DNA of 64,000 bases from positions 62,001-126,000 of the forward strand of contig NZ_RAZT01000018.1 in NCBI RefSeq assembly GCF_003626635.1, in the 5' to 3' direction. The notes under the pieces were generated by a model. That model did not search any database. It saw only the letters and a program-made list of their open reading frames with translations, and was not told the origin of the DNA. This stretch comes from Micromonospora musae (GTDB taxonomy: Bacteria > Actinomycetota > Actinomycetes > Mycobacteriales > Micromonosporaceae). Both the position numbers and the translations under genes were made by a program. Shown piece after piece: positions 33,068 to 42,385 of the stretch (position 1 is the first letter of the stretch; every line of letters begins with the position of its first letter).

Positions 33068-33165
33068 GGGCCGTGCCGGAGACCGGCGACGCCGCCGCCC
33101 CGGCTCCGCGCTGAGCGCCGCGTCGGAGAGCACCGCCCCGGCTCGGCCTTGAGCGCCGCGCCGGT
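33023..33165. repeat. imperfect tandem repeat of the GT4 3' end including stop codon
   Basis: Four units: 33023-33067 (last codons and TGA of the GT4 gene), 33068-33114, 33115-33152, and a partial copy from 33153. Each carries GCCG-GCC...CCGGCTC...CTGA or a decayed form, ending in TGA in units 1-3. Each copy therefore repeats the coding tail and stop. Confidence 0.7.
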
Positions 33166-33177
33166 GCGGGCCGGCGG

Positions 33178-34779
33178 TCAGTCGCGGGGCAGGACGCGTC
33201 GGGCGACGGCGCCGGCGGTGCGGCGGGCCCGCCGGGCACCGGCGAGCATGAGCTTGCCGGCGCGGGCCGTCGGCGACCCGCTGAGCAGCGCGACGAGCCC
33301 GCGGGCCCGGCGCAGCTCCGTCTCCCGGTCGGCGAGGGCCTGTTCGTACCAGGCCTCCCGCTCGCGGGCCTCGGCCAGCTCCTGGGCCAGCCGGTCGCGG
33401 CTCGCCAGCAGCTCCCGGACCCCGGGTGTGCCCGGCCGGCTCGGCTCGTTGCCGGTCCCGGCGACCGGCTCGGGGGCCCGCCCGGCGAGAGCCGCCAGCG
33501 TCAGACTCAGTTCGGCCGGGTCAGCGGGAGACGGCCAGAGGTAGGCGAGCCCGGCGTCGAGCAGCCGGACGGCCAGCCGCCGCAGGGCGGCGTGCGGAAG
33601 CACCGCCGGGGTCAGCGGTGCGAGGTCGTGGCCCGGCGTCACGACGATCTGGTCGGCGGCGACACCCGCGTGCGGGCTGCTCTGCCACCGGTGCAGCAAC
33701 TCCCGCACGGTGGGCAGGTCACGCCGCAGAGCCGCGACGATCAGCAGCTGTTCGAGGAGGTGACCGCTGGGCAGCAGCGCCGTGCCGTCGGCCGGGCTGT
33801 ACCAGTACAACCTCCCTTCGGGGTGACGCATGACCTCGACGCGATCGCCGTCGACCATGACCATCGCCTCGGGCGGCGGCGGGAACGGCAGGAGCGCGGC
33901 CGGGGCCTCGAACGGGGCCGGCCCGGCCTCCGGCGCCTCGAACCAGAGCCGGCCGGTGACGCGAGCCGGCTCGGAGGCGGTCCGTTCGGCCTGCAGGATC
34001 CAGGCCGGCGCGAGGATCGTCGCCGCGTCGTGGCGCAGCGACTGGGCGACCAGCCGTCGCGGGTCGGTCAGCACCGTCGTCGAGGGTTCGCAGGCCCGGT
34101 CGAGCGCGACCGTGAGGAATGCCCGCGCCTCCGGCTCGACCAGCAGCTCCGGCGTCACCAGCGCGGTGGGGGCGATCGGCGTCGGCCAGGCCGTGTAGGT
34201 GCGCGTCACGGTCAGGCCAGTGTCGGCGAGCCGGTCCCGGAGACGCTCCAGGCCGGCCGGCCGATCCGGGTCGTACTCGCCCGCCTCGGCCCAGTCCGAG
34301 TCGGTCACCTCCGGCGGCAGCGCGACCAGCCGGTGCATCCCCAGGTGGTTCTCCGCGGCGAGGAGCAGCCGCCCGCCCGGGCGCAGCACGGCCGCCAGCA
34401 GCGCGAACGTCTCGTCCCAGGTCAGGTCGGCGCCCTCGGTCGAGGCGAGCCGCTGAATCCCGTCGAGCGCCACGATCGTGTCGTACGCGGGTTCCGTCGC
34501 GAGCTTCTCCGGGCTGCCGCAGAGCACGGTGACGCCCGGCCGGGCCGCCAGTCGGGCGGCGAGCGTCTCCGCGTCCGGTATGCCTCGCACCAGGACCGTC
34601 AGGTCGTCCGCCGGCACCGCGTCGAGCAACGCCGGGTCGAGTGGTCCGACGACGAGGGCGCGCCCGGTCACGGTGGCCAGCAGCGGGGCCAGTACCTCCC
34701 CGCGGACCGGACCGGGGCCGTGCCGGCCGTCCAGGTCCGACCAGACCGGCATCTCGCCGCCGATCAACCGCAGGCTCAT
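33178..34779 (-). CDS. SAM-dependent methyltransferase-like protein with C-terminal coiled coil
   Basis: 533 residues. The N-terminal half has a class I methyltransferase-like core: ALVVGPLDPALLDAVP as a motif-I-like loop, then EPAYDTIVALDGIQRL and LRPGGRLLLAAENHLG (residues about 135-150). About residues 455-495 form a charged coiled coil (LAQELAEAREREAWYEQAL). The motif-I glycine pattern is weak (G-x-L-D), so activity is uncertain. The ATG at 34779 overlaps the upstream gene as ATGA. It faces the GT2/GT4 genes and likely acts on the same glycan. Confidence 0.75.
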   Translation of the reverse strand: MSLRLIGGEMPVWSDLDGRHGPGPVRGEVLAPLLATVTGRALVVGPLDPALLDAVPADDLTVLVRGIPDAETLAARLAARPGVTVLCGSPEKLATEPAYDTIVALDGIQRLASTEGADLTWDETFALLAAVLRPGGRLLLAAENHLGMHRLVALPPEVTDSDWAEAGEYDPDRPAGLERLRDRLADTGLTVTRTYTAWPTPIAPTALVTPELLVEPEARAFLTVALDRACEPSTTVLTDPRRLVAQSLRHDAATILAPAWILQAERTASEPARVTGRLWFEAPEAGPAPFEAPAALLPFPPPPEAMVMVDGDRVEVMRHPEGRLYWYSPADGTALLPSGHLLEQLLIVAALRRDLPTVRELLHRWQSSPHAGVAADQIVVTPGHDLAPLTPAVLPHAALRRLAVRLLDAGLAYLWPSPADPAELSLTLAALAGRAPEPVAGTGNEPSRPGTPGVRELLASRDRLAQELAEAREREAWYEQALADRETELRRARGLVALLSGSPTARAGKLMLAGARRARRTAGAVARRVLPRD

Positions 34780-35699
34780 CGCGCCCCCTCCAACAGTGCG
34801 GCCCCGGTGGGAGCGGCAGCCGGTTCGGGCCAGTGGAACATCCGGCGCAGCGCGGCGGCCGGGAGCAGGATGTCGGCGCCCAGTTCGGCGACCGCGACCT
34901 CCCGGGCCACCACCGGGTCGACCTGCGGGCCGTGCAGCTGCGCCCACTGCCGGCGGATCCGGGGCTGCCCACCCCAGATCGGCACCTCCCCGTCCAGCTG
35001 CATCGGGTCGCCGTACACGGCCGGTTCGCAGCCGGCGAGGATGGCGTAGAGCACGGCGCTGCAGAGCCGGTTGGAGGCGACGCGGCGGTGGCGGCGCTGC
35101 TCCGCGAGCTGCCGGCGCAGGAAGTCCGGGTCGAGGCTGTCCCACTTGCTGCCCCGGTAGCCGTGGCAGATGACCCGGAAACCGGCCCGCTCGTACTGCT
35201 CGCGTACCCGCGTCGCGCGGTACTCCTGCCAGTAGAGGCAGACGGTCACCGGGCCGGGTTCGGTCGCCTTGATCTCCGCGATGAGCCGGTCGTGGTCCCC
35301 CACCACGTGCTGGCCCTCCCAGCCGTGGAAGGGGTACCAGATCGTGCCCTCCCGCGGTGCGGCCGCGTCCGGCTCCGGCTCCATCGCCAGCAGGTACGCC
35401 CAGGGCGAGCCGACGGCGTACGTGTCGCGTCGCCCCAGCGACCAGGCCCGCCGACGGGTCCGCTCCGACCAGACGAAGAGCGGCAGACCGGGTACGAACT
35501 CGTGGTCGGGGGCCATCCCGTGGCCGATGTTCCAGCCGTGCTGGAGGTAGCCGTGGATGCGCTGCGGGGACCGGTCGTCCAGCCCGCAGTAGCGGGCCAG
35601 CACGTGTGAGTGGCCGTAGTAGTGGTTCGCGTGATGCACGGCGGTGCCGACCGTCCCTGGTCCCGGGTAAGAGCGCGTCCCGTACCGTAGCCAGGCCAT
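34776..35699 (-). CDS. uncharacterised protein of the glycan cluster, glycosyltransferase-like
   Basis: About 307 residues from the ATG at 35699 (upstream ATGs at 35723 and 35759 are possible; none has a clear ribosome-binding site). The N-terminal HHANHYYGHSHVLARYCGL and RIHGYLQHGWN stretch, and a later SNRLCSAVLYAILAGCEPAVYG, look like a GT-B type sugar or polyol-phosphate transferase of surface polysaccharide loci, but I cannot name a family. It is coupled to the methyltransferase gene by ATGA. Predicted cytoplasmic. Confidence 0.65.
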   Translation of the reverse strand: MAWLRYGTRSYPGPGTVGTAVHHANHYYGHSHVLARYCGLDDRSPQRIHGYLQHGWNIGHGMAPDHEFVPGLPLFVWSERTRRRAWSLGRRDTYAVGSPWAYLLAMEPEPDAAAPREGTIWYPFHGWEGQHVVGDHDRLIAEIKATEPGPVTVCLYWQEYRATRVREQYERAGFRVICHGYRGSKWDSLDPDFLRRQLAEQRRHRRVASNRLCSAVLYAILAGCEPAVYGDPMQLDGEVPIWGGQPRIRRQWAQLHGPQVDPVVAREVAVAELGADILLPAAALRRMFHWPEPAAAPTGAALLEGAR

Positions 35700-35829
35700 A
35701 TGAATGCCGTGCCACGCGCACATGGCCGCCCGGGGACGGGACGACACCGGGGGCGCCACCTGCGGGCTTGGGTCGCCGGCGGCGGGCCCGACCGGCCCGA
35801 GCTGCTGGCGCGGCCGGCGGCGCTCGGCG

Positions 35830-37677
35830 TCAGCGTTTTTCCGCCGACCGAGCGCTCCGCTCCTCGGCGGGGATGAGCCGCCCCGGCGCCAGCGGAAGTT
35901 CCCGGTGTCCGGAATCCAGGTCGGTGAGGTCCCCTGCGGCGTTGATGAGCCCGATGTGCGAGAACGCCTGCGGGAAGTTCCCCAACGCCTCCCCGGTGCG
36001 CGGGTCGATCTGCTCGGCGAGCAGGCCCAGGTCGTTGACGCAGCCGGCGATCCGCTCGAACATCTGACCGGCCCGGCCGCGCTCGCCGGCCAGGGCCAGG
36101 CAGCTGACCAGCCAGAAGGAGCAGATCACGAAGCCGGCCGGGTCGCTCTCCCAGCGGCGCAGCAGTCCGTTGTCGGAGAGCCGCTCCTCGATCACCCGGA
36201 TGGTGGAGCGCATCCGCGGGTCGTTGGCGGGCAGGAATCCGACCAGGGGCATCAGCAGGACCGACGCGTCCAGGTCGGGGCTGTCGAACGCGCCGGTGAA
36301 GGCCTGCAGCCGGTCGTTCCAGCCCTGGGTCAGCACGGTCCGTCGGATCTCGTCGCGTACCGCCGCCCACCTGGCGACCTCCGCCTCCGAGCCCAGGTGG
36401 GAGCCGAAACGCACGGCCCGGTCCAGCGCCGTCCAGCACTGCACCTTCGACGACACGTAGTGGCGTTCGGCGTCGCGCGCCTCCCACATCCCGGCGTCCG
36501 GCAGCTGCCAGTCCCGGGCGGCCCGCTCGGTCATCGCGCGGAGCAGCTCCCGGATTCCCGGCGGCATCGGATCGAGGTGGTCCCGCATCAGCCAGGAGGC
36601 GCTCAGCGGCTCGCCGTGCACGTCGTTCTGCCGCTGCCGCCAGGCGTCGTTACCCACCAGCACGGGGCGACTCTCGGCGTACCCGGTCAGGTGGTCCAGG
36701 TGGTGTTCGGTGAGGTCCCGTTCCCCCTCCACCCCGTACATGATCGGCACGATGCCCTCGTTCATGCCCATTGACCGGGTCAACCACCCGATGTGCAGGT
36801 TGAGCTCGTCGGTGCAGCTCACCCGCCACAGCGCCTCAAGCGTGAAGCTGAAGTCACGTACCCAGGCGTAGCGGTAGTCGTAGTTGCGCTCGCCGCCCAA
36901 CTCCTCGGGCAGGGCCATCGTCGGGGCGGCCACCACCGCGCCGCTGGGCCGGTACGTCATGCCCTGCACCACCAGCGAGCTGCGCCGCACCTGATCCCGG
37001 TAGAGGCCGCGGTAGTCGTGGTCGCCCATCCAGGAACGCCAGCCCTCGGCGGCGTTGTCGATCACCTGTTCGGCGTCGAGGACCGCGGGCGGGCCGGAGC
37101 CGTACGCCGGCGCGTACCCCAGGGTGAACCGGTACGTCTCGCCGGCCCGTACCGTGAACGACCCGAACGCCTCCCCGACCTCGCAGGTCAGGGGGATGCT
37201 CGTACGCAGGTCCAGCCGGGCCGACGCGGCGCTGGCGGTCAGTGCGTCGTCCTCCTGCACCAGCTGGGGGATCATCCGGCCGTACTCGAACCGCGGCCGG
37301 TAGTGCATCCGCATCCGCACCTCGCCGGAGACGCCCCGCACCACCCGGGCCAGCACCCTCGGCGAGTGCAGACCGACCGAGTGGCTGCGCGCTCCCGGCT
37401 CCAGGGCCAGCGCGTCGGTCACCGCCACGCTGCCGGTCTCCGTGCTGAAGACGGTACGCAGCACGAGCGTGTCGGTGAGATAGGCGCGTTCGGTGTTGAA
37501 GCGGCCCTCGGGGCGGATCGCCCAGTGCCCGGCGTTGTCGTCGAGCAGCCGGGCGAACACCGACGGGGAGTCGAACCGCGCGGGGCACCACCAGTTCACC
37601 GACCCGGTGCTGTCCACCAGCACCGCGCTGCGACCATCGGCCAGGAAGCCGTGATCCGCGATCCGTGCGCGCCCCAT
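35830..37677 (-). CDS. glycoside hydrolase family 15-type protein (second copy)
   Basis: 615 residues from the ATG at 37677. N-terminal IADHGFLADGRSAVLVDSTGSVNWWCP sandwich (matching the first GH15 gene in layout), barrel motif GGERNYDYRYAWVRDFS, and AEQIDPRTGEALGNFPQAFSH near the C-terminus. No signal peptide. It differs from the GH15 gene at 28.1-29.9 kb by longer loops, so it is a distant paralogue rather than a recent duplicate. A cytoplasmic alpha-glucan or trehalose hydrolase is likely. Start uncertain: GTG at 37716 is in frame. Confidence 0.9.
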   Translation of the reverse strand: MGRARIADHGFLADGRSAVLVDSTGSVNWWCPARFDSPSVFARLLDDNAGHWAIRPEGRFNTERAYLTDTLVLRTVFSTETGSVAVTDALALEPGARSHSVGLHSPRVLARVVRGVSGEVRMRMHYRPRFEYGRMIPQLVQEDDALTASAASARLDLRTSIPLTCEVGEAFGSFTVRAGETYRFTLGYAPAYGSGPPAVLDAEQVIDNAAEGWRSWMGDHDYRGLYRDQVRRSSLVVQGMTYRPSGAVVAAPTMALPEELGGERNYDYRYAWVRDFSFTLEALWRVSCTDELNLHIGWLTRSMGMNEGIVPIMYGVEGERDLTEHHLDHLTGYAESRPVLVGNDAWRQRQNDVHGEPLSASWLMRDHLDPMPPGIRELLRAMTERAARDWQLPDAGMWEARDAERHYVSSKVQCWTALDRAVRFGSHLGSEAEVARWAAVRDEIRRTVLTQGWNDRLQAFTGAFDSPDLDASVLLMPLVGFLPANDPRMRSTIRVIEERLSDNGLLRRWESDPAGFVICSFWLVSCLALAGERGRAGQMFERIAGCVNDLGLLAEQIDPRTGEALGNFPQAFSHIGLINAAGDLTDLDSGHRELPLAPGRLIPAEERSARSAEKR

Positions 37678-37852
37678 GGGGCGGACTACCCGAGCCCGGT
37701 GCGGTGACACCGCCACGCCGTCCGCGTCGGCAGGGGCGGGATCCGCGAAGGCGACAAAGAGGCAGGTACTCCCCAGTCGTCGCGAAGCCGGCCAGAGCTG
37801 CCGTGACACGAGGCGCCGCCCTCGCGGCGATGGAAGGCGCAGTAAAGCTCGA

Positions 37853-39100
37853 TCACCGCACCGAGACGACGGGATTTCCATGGATGCCACCGTCGGCGCA
37901 CGGCCACGGGCCGGCGGCGAGCGGAGCCAGCCCGGTGCCGCGGACGATGAGCAACTCGTCGGCGACGCTGAACGCGACGACCCCCTCGTCGAGCAGGAGG
38001 ACGCGGCTTAGGACAGCACGGTCGTCGTCACGGCGGAGAAGTTCACGCTGGCGCAGCTCCTCATCGACCGCGAGGAGTCGCCCGTCCCGCCAGAACACGG
38101 TGGTGCCGTCGTCGTCGAGAGCGGGATAGGTGGTGTGGTAGCCGGTGAGCGGCGGCCCGTCGCGCATCGAGCCGTCACGGTTCAACACCCGGAACCGTGA
38201 CCGGGACGGCATCGTGTTCTCCGACTCGGGGCCGCGAATCGTGCCCCGAGCGTCGACGAGCATCTGACCGTGACTGGGCCACGTCTGCGCTGCTCGACCG
38301 TCATGGTCGTAGAGAGTGCTGGTCAACGCGCCGTAGCCCTGAGCGCCGACGAGGAAACGGCCCGGCCCGGCGATAGCCTTGTGGTGGTAGGGCCCGGGCT
38401 CGGTGGTCGCGACGATGTCCCCGGACTCGGTGTCGACGATGAAGCACACGCCGATCCCGCTGCTCCCGTCCGTGATCCCTGCCAGAACGCGGTCGCCGGC
38501 GACGAGCAGCGGCTCCCAGTGGGACACCTCCAGGGTGGAGGGCTTCCACGTCCGCTTGGGTCGGAACTGCCATCCCGTCGTCGCGGAGGCCTCGACGACG
38601 CCGCCGAACGAGACCCTCTCGAGGGGCAGGGGAGTGGACCAGACGGTGCCTCCGGTGTCGTCGTGCCGGGCGAGGCGCGCCGTTGCGCCGTCGGGAAGCA
38701 CATATCGTCGCCCGGTCGGTAGCCACAGGACGTAGCACCCGTCGGGCGCCCGGACGACAGCCCCCAGGTGCTCCGAAGGCCTCTGCTGCGGGGTCACGGA
38801 ACGCAGCGTCACGCCGTCCGCGCCGACGCAGGTGAGGGTGAACTCGGGTGGGTCGCCGCCATCCTGGTGGACCACCCACACCGTGCCGTCCCCGTCGACC
38901 CGGGGCGGGAAGGGATGGCCGGTGAAGGTGCGCTGCCAGATCGTGGCCCCGGTCAGGTCGACCGCACTGAGCACCGTCGTGTCCAGATCGCGGGCGGTCG
39001 GGCTGCGGCCGGCATAGCTCGTCAGATAGATCGGCCCTGTCGAAGCAGGGGACGCCAAGCCCCAGGCCTGCCCGGGCAACCGCGTGACATCCAGCTTCAT
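37853..39100 (-). CDS. PQQ-like beta-propeller protein of unknown function
   Basis: 415 residues with repeated beta-strand modules containing DGDGTVWVVHQDG, TGGTVWSTPL, DTESGDIVATTEPG and DDDGTTVFWRDG, the pattern of PQQ/WD-like propeller blades. No signal peptide or membrane helix. A GGGAGGTGG ribosome-binding site precedes the ATG at 39100. The divergent neighbour at 39306 also encodes a protein with blade-like strands in its C-terminal half, so the two may have related roles. Confidence 0.7.
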   Translation of the reverse strand: MKLDVTRLPGQAWGLASPASTGPIYLTSYAGRSPTARDLDTTVLSAVDLTGATIWQRTFTGHPFPPRVDGDGTVWVVHQDGGDPPEFTLTCVGADGVTLRSVTPQQRPSEHLGAVVRAPDGCYVLWLPTGRRYVLPDGATARLARHDDTGGTVWSTPLPLERVSFGGVVEASATTGWQFRPKRTWKPSTLEVSHWEPLLVAGDRVLAGITDGSSGIGVCFIVDTESGDIVATTEPGPYHHKAIAGPGRFLVGAQGYGALTSTLYDHDGRAAQTWPSHGQMLVDARGTIRGPESENTMPSRSRFRVLNRDGSMRDGPPLTGYHTTYPALDDDGTTVFWRDGRLLAVDEELRQRELLRRDDDRAVLSRVLLLDEGVVAFSVADELLIVRGTGLAPLAAGPWPCADGGIHGNPVVSVR

Positions 39101-39305
39101 CGCCAGGCCACCTCCCGCGCGCACCCTACCCGGATCATGACCACCAGCGGGCCGATCGCGGTGGCGGCCGTGCAGCTCAGCTCGGCACCCCGGCGTCCAG
39201 GAACGACGGTGAGCGGCATCGGCGGAGGTAGCGGCTTGCGCGGACCGTGACCGTGATCCATGATCTGCTCGTGTCTGAGCTGAAAGGCGACTCCGCCTCC
39301 ACTCG

Positions 39306-40691
39306 ATGAGCGGCCCGCCGCCGACCAAGGCGTCGGCCGAGCCGGCCTGGTTGACCGAAGCCCGCGATGCGGGCGAAGCCGCGACGTACGGCGCGGTCCG
39401 GTCCCGCGTCTTCTCCGAAGTCAGGGCGGAGCGCGACGGCGACGTCGTACTACATCTCCTCCTCCGTGCAGCGGACCCAGCCGCGAAGATCCGGCTGACG
39501 GTGCGGAAGCCCCAAACCGATCTCTGCTCGCACCCGGACGCCCGGCCGGCCTTAGCTGAACTCGCGGTCGTCGCCCTCGGCGGCCCCGACGACCGCGTGC
39601 GGCGAGACCACCTGGGGGCACTGCGTTCCCCCGGCACCCATGCGGCTCTGCTGCGTGCCGATCCGTTCACGACTCGGGCGCTGCTCGGCAGAGCGTCCGC
39701 TGGCTGGTCCACGCGCTGGTCCAGTCGCCACATCCGAACTATCTGGAGGAGATTGTCTGTGCACCTGAGCCGAGAGGAACGCGAGCAGGAGAGCCTGCGG
39801 CGACGGCTGGAGGTCCTGAAGCTGCCCGTCGCGCCGCTGCGCCACGCCGGCTACCTGTCGGCCGGTTGGGGCGACGGGCGGTGGCACGGGACGCCCGAGG
39901 CGGTCGGGGTGGGGCCGGACAACCAGTGCCTCGCCGTCTGGGCGAGCAGGGAGCAGCCTGGGCTGCGCCTGGTCACCGTGCACGACGGCAGCCCGGATCC
40001 GGTCCGGTCGGTGCAGCTCGATGGATGCCTGGAACCGCGGTTCGTGCAGCTCCTACCCGACGACCGGATCCTGCTCGTCCGCTCGCGAAATCGTGGCGGC
40101 GCCAACGCCGAGGTGTGGACCTTCGACGGACGGCGGGAACACGAAGGAGACCTCGGCGACGCGATCGAGGACGTGCTGACCACCCCGACCGGGGCGATCT
40201 GGGTGAGCTACTTCGACGAGGCGTTGGCCGGTACCGGCCCGCAGACGCACGGTCTGGCCCGCTTCACCCCTGACCTCGAACCGGAGTGGCTCTATCCGCA
40301 CGGCGCGGGGCTACCTCCGATCTTCAACTGCTACGCCCTGAACGTGGCGGGTGAGACCGCGTGGACGTACGCGTACAACAGGTTCCACCTGGTCTCCGTG
40401 ACCGACGGCGACCCGACCGACCACGGCGCGGCCCCCTATCGCGGTGCCGACGCCCTGCTGACCGACGGCGCGACCGGCGTGCTCGTCGGCGGGTTCGGAC
40501 CCGACTACGACCTGTTGACCGTCCTGCGCATCGAGGATGGCAAGGTCTCCGGCGGTGGAGAGGCGCGGCTCGTCCTCCCCGAGGGCATCGAGGTACGGGT
40601 GGCCCGCAAGTTCTGCCGTGGCCCGGAGCTGCACGTCATCATGGGGACGTTCTGGTACCGCGCCGACCTCGACTCGCTGACTCGCCGGTAG
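39306..40691 (+). CDS. hypothetical protein, possibly two genes or a frameshifted gene
   Basis: Reads as 461 residues: an N-terminal helical part (1 to about 125) and a C-terminal propeller-like part (from about 155) with VWTFDGRRE, TTPTGAIWVSYFDEAL and LLTDGATGVLVGGFG. Between about 39690 and 39755 a different frame gives the more natural sequence RQSVRWLVHALVQSPHPNYL. A strong GGAGGAG ribosome-binding site then precedes an in-frame GTG at 39759. Either a compensated frameshift lies inside one gene, or a truncated upstream gene is followed by a second gene at 39759-40691. Function unknown. Confidence 0.6.
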   Translation: MSGPPPTKASAEPAWLTEARDAGEAATYGAVRSRVFSEVRAERDGDVVLHLLLRAADPAAKIRLTVRKPQTDLCSHPDARPALAELAVVALGGPDDRVRRDHLGALRSPGTHAALLRADPFTTRALLGRASAGWSTRWSSRHIRTIWRRLSVHLSREEREQESLRRRLEVLKLPVAPLRHAGYLSAGWGDGRWHGTPEAVGVGPDNQCLAVWASREQPGLRLVTVHDGSPDPVRSVQLDGCLEPRFVQLLPDDRILLVRSRNRGGANAEVWTFDGRREHEGDLGDAIEDVLTTPTGAIWVSYFDEALAGTGPQTHGLARFTPDLEPEWLYPHGAGLPPIFNCYALNVAGETAWTYAYNRFHLVSVTDGDPTDHGAAPYRGADALLTDGATGVLVGGFGPDYDLLTVLRIEDGKVSGGGEARLVLPEGIEVRVARKFCRGPELHVIMGTFWYRADLDSLTRR

Positions 40692-40767
40692 ACCCCGATT
40701 CACCGGGCGCCTGGGCCGTGCGAAATCGCTCGCCCAAGGGCCCTACGCGGACATCGGCGGTGACCGG

Positions 40768-40800
40768 CGGCGGCCGGACGTGCCTCACGCCCGGCCGCCG
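40768..40800. terminator. hairpin between convergent genes
   Basis: CGGCGGCCGG at 40768-40777 pairs over 10 bp with 40791-40800, with a further inner CGTG/CACG pairing. It lies between convergent genes ending at 40691 and 40828. Confidence 0.6.
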
Positions 40801-40827
40801 TCGCGGTCGGAGGGGTATACAGGGTCG

Positions 40828-41484
40828 TCAGTCGCCGGGAAGGACGTACCACCAGCCGTCGCCGAGCTCCTGACCGCCGGAAACCCGAACGGGTACACCG
40901 AAGAGGTCGACAGAGAGGTCCGACCGTGGTGTGGCGTCGAGGTAGACGTATCCGCCGGCGTCGTCCGGGATGCCGAGCCACTGGGGCAGGAACACGACAG
41001 GCTTGTCGTCCTGACTGCCAACGACCGCCGCCCGTCCGTTGGTCGACAGGTCGCGGAGGTGACGAGGAAGAAGCTCCCCGTAATACTCGCGGGACGCCCC
41101 GATCCTGCCGTCGCGAACACCGTCGGCCACCGCGTCGAACGCCCAGCGATGGGTGATCCAGTACGACGCGGGTTGGAACGGTCCCCAGTTGGTGAACCAG
41201 CCGAATGCCACGAGAAGGATCGTCGCGACGACGAGCGCCGCCGAGCGACTCTTCGACAAGCGGTACGTCAGAAGCACTGTCAGCGCAACGGCGATCAGCC
41301 ACACTGCGGCCTCGAACGGGGGGATCACGAAGAGCAGGAGGGAAGCGTTCTGCACGTCCGCCAGCTCGATCCGTGCGACCACGAGCCAAGCCAGCGGAAC
41401 GGCGATCCAACCGAAGAGTCGTAACCGTTGGACTATTGCTGCTTTCGTCGTCCCAGTGTTTGACACCGCGACATCATCCGCCAA
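40828..41484 (-). CDS. membrane protein of unknown function
   Basis: 218 residues. Three hydrophobic helices in the first half (LFGWIAVPLAWLVVARI, VWLIAVALTVLLTY, AALVVATILLVAFGWF) are followed by a soluble C-terminal domain of about 110 residues with PQWLGIPDDAGGYVYLD. The outer domain has Trp-rich strands. Not recognised. Confidence 0.65.
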   Translation of the reverse strand: MADDVAVSNTGTTKAAIVQRLRLFGWIAVPLAWLVVARIELADVQNASLLLFVIPPFEAAVWLIAVALTVLLTYRLSKSRSAALVVATILLVAFGWFTNWGPFQPASYWITHRWAFDAVADGVRDGRIGASREYYGELLPRHLRDLSTNGRAAVVGSQDDKPVVFLPQWLGIPDDAGGYVYLDATPRSDLSVDLFGVPVRVSGGQELGDGWWYVLPGD

Positions 41485-41509
41485 CGTCGGGTACCGGTGG
41501 GCCCGACGG

Positions 41510-42385
41510 TCAGCCGGTGGCGAGGACCTCTCGCAGCTTGGCGGCGAACTCCTCGGGTTTGCCCGCGTAACCGGACTCGGCGCCGAGGAATCCGCCGTGG
41601 TGGCTCGGGAAGAGTGTGGCCTGCTGCCCCAGCAGCGCCGCGGTGGCGACGCCGGTGCGTGCCGCGTACGTCTGCCCCGACTCCTCCCCGACGGCGATCA
41701 CGATCCGGGTGGACGCCGCGGTGAGCAGCTCCACGTCTGGGCGGTAGTCGCTGATCGCCCACGAGCTCTTCGACAGCAGGGGATCGTCGCGCCTGCCGTC
41801 GTCCTCGGTCGGCATGCCGAACATCGCCGGGTCGGGGGTGGGCTGGGCGAAGTAGGCGTCGGTGAACTCGCCCTGCCAGGACGTCATCGCGATGAACGCG
41901 GCCATGCCCGCGCCGAAGCCTTTCGCCTGGTAGGCCTCGTGGAAGCCGGCGCGGGCGCGCTCGCCGTTCGCGGCGTCGGGCAGTACGCCGTTGATCGGCG
42001 GCTCGTGCGCCACCAGCGTGACGACGTCGCCGGGGTGGGTCGCGACCAGTTCGAGCGCGGTCACCGCGCCGCCGCTGCTGCCGAAGAGGTCGACCGGGCC
42101 GGCGCCGAGGGCCTCGATCAGCTGGTGCAGGTCGGCCGCCTGCTGCTGCGGCGTATGGTCCGTCCGGCCGTCGCTGCGGGTGCTGCGGCCCAGGCCGCGC
42201 GGGTCGTAGGTGACGACCGTGCGGTCGGTGAGGTGGGGGGCGAGGGCGTTGAACCCCTCCGCCGTCATCGGCTGCCCGATCAGGAGCAGCGGCGGTTGCC
42301 CGCCGGCCGGCGGCAGCGGCCCGCGCACGTCGTAGACCAGATCGACGCCGGGGAGGGCGAGCGTGTGCGTCTGTGTCGTCGTCAT
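41510..42385 (-). CDS. alpha/beta hydrolase
   Basis: 291 residues. A DPRGLGRS motif (61-68) follows strand 4, the nucleophile elbow is GSSGG (Ser104), and HHGGF near the C-terminus supplies the likely catalytic His. It resembles haloperoxidase/esterase-like hydrolases. The ATG at 42385 excludes a non-conserved upstream extension. No promoter motif shared with the other hydrolase gene was found. Confidence 0.88.
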   Translation of the reverse strand: MTTTQTHTLALPGVDLVYDVRGPLPPAGGQPPLLLIGQPMTAEGFNALAPHLTDRTVVTYDPRGLGRSTRSDGRTDHTPQQQAADLHQLIEALGAGPVDLFGSSGGAVTALELVATHPGDVVTLVAHEPPINGVLPDAANGERARAGFHEAYQAKGFGAGMAAFIAMTSWQGEFTDAYFAQPTPDPAMFGMPTEDDGRRDDPLLSKSSWAISDYRPDVELLTAASTRIVIAVGEESGQTYAARTGVATAALLGQQATLFPSHHGGFLGAESGYAGKPEEFAAKLREVLATG

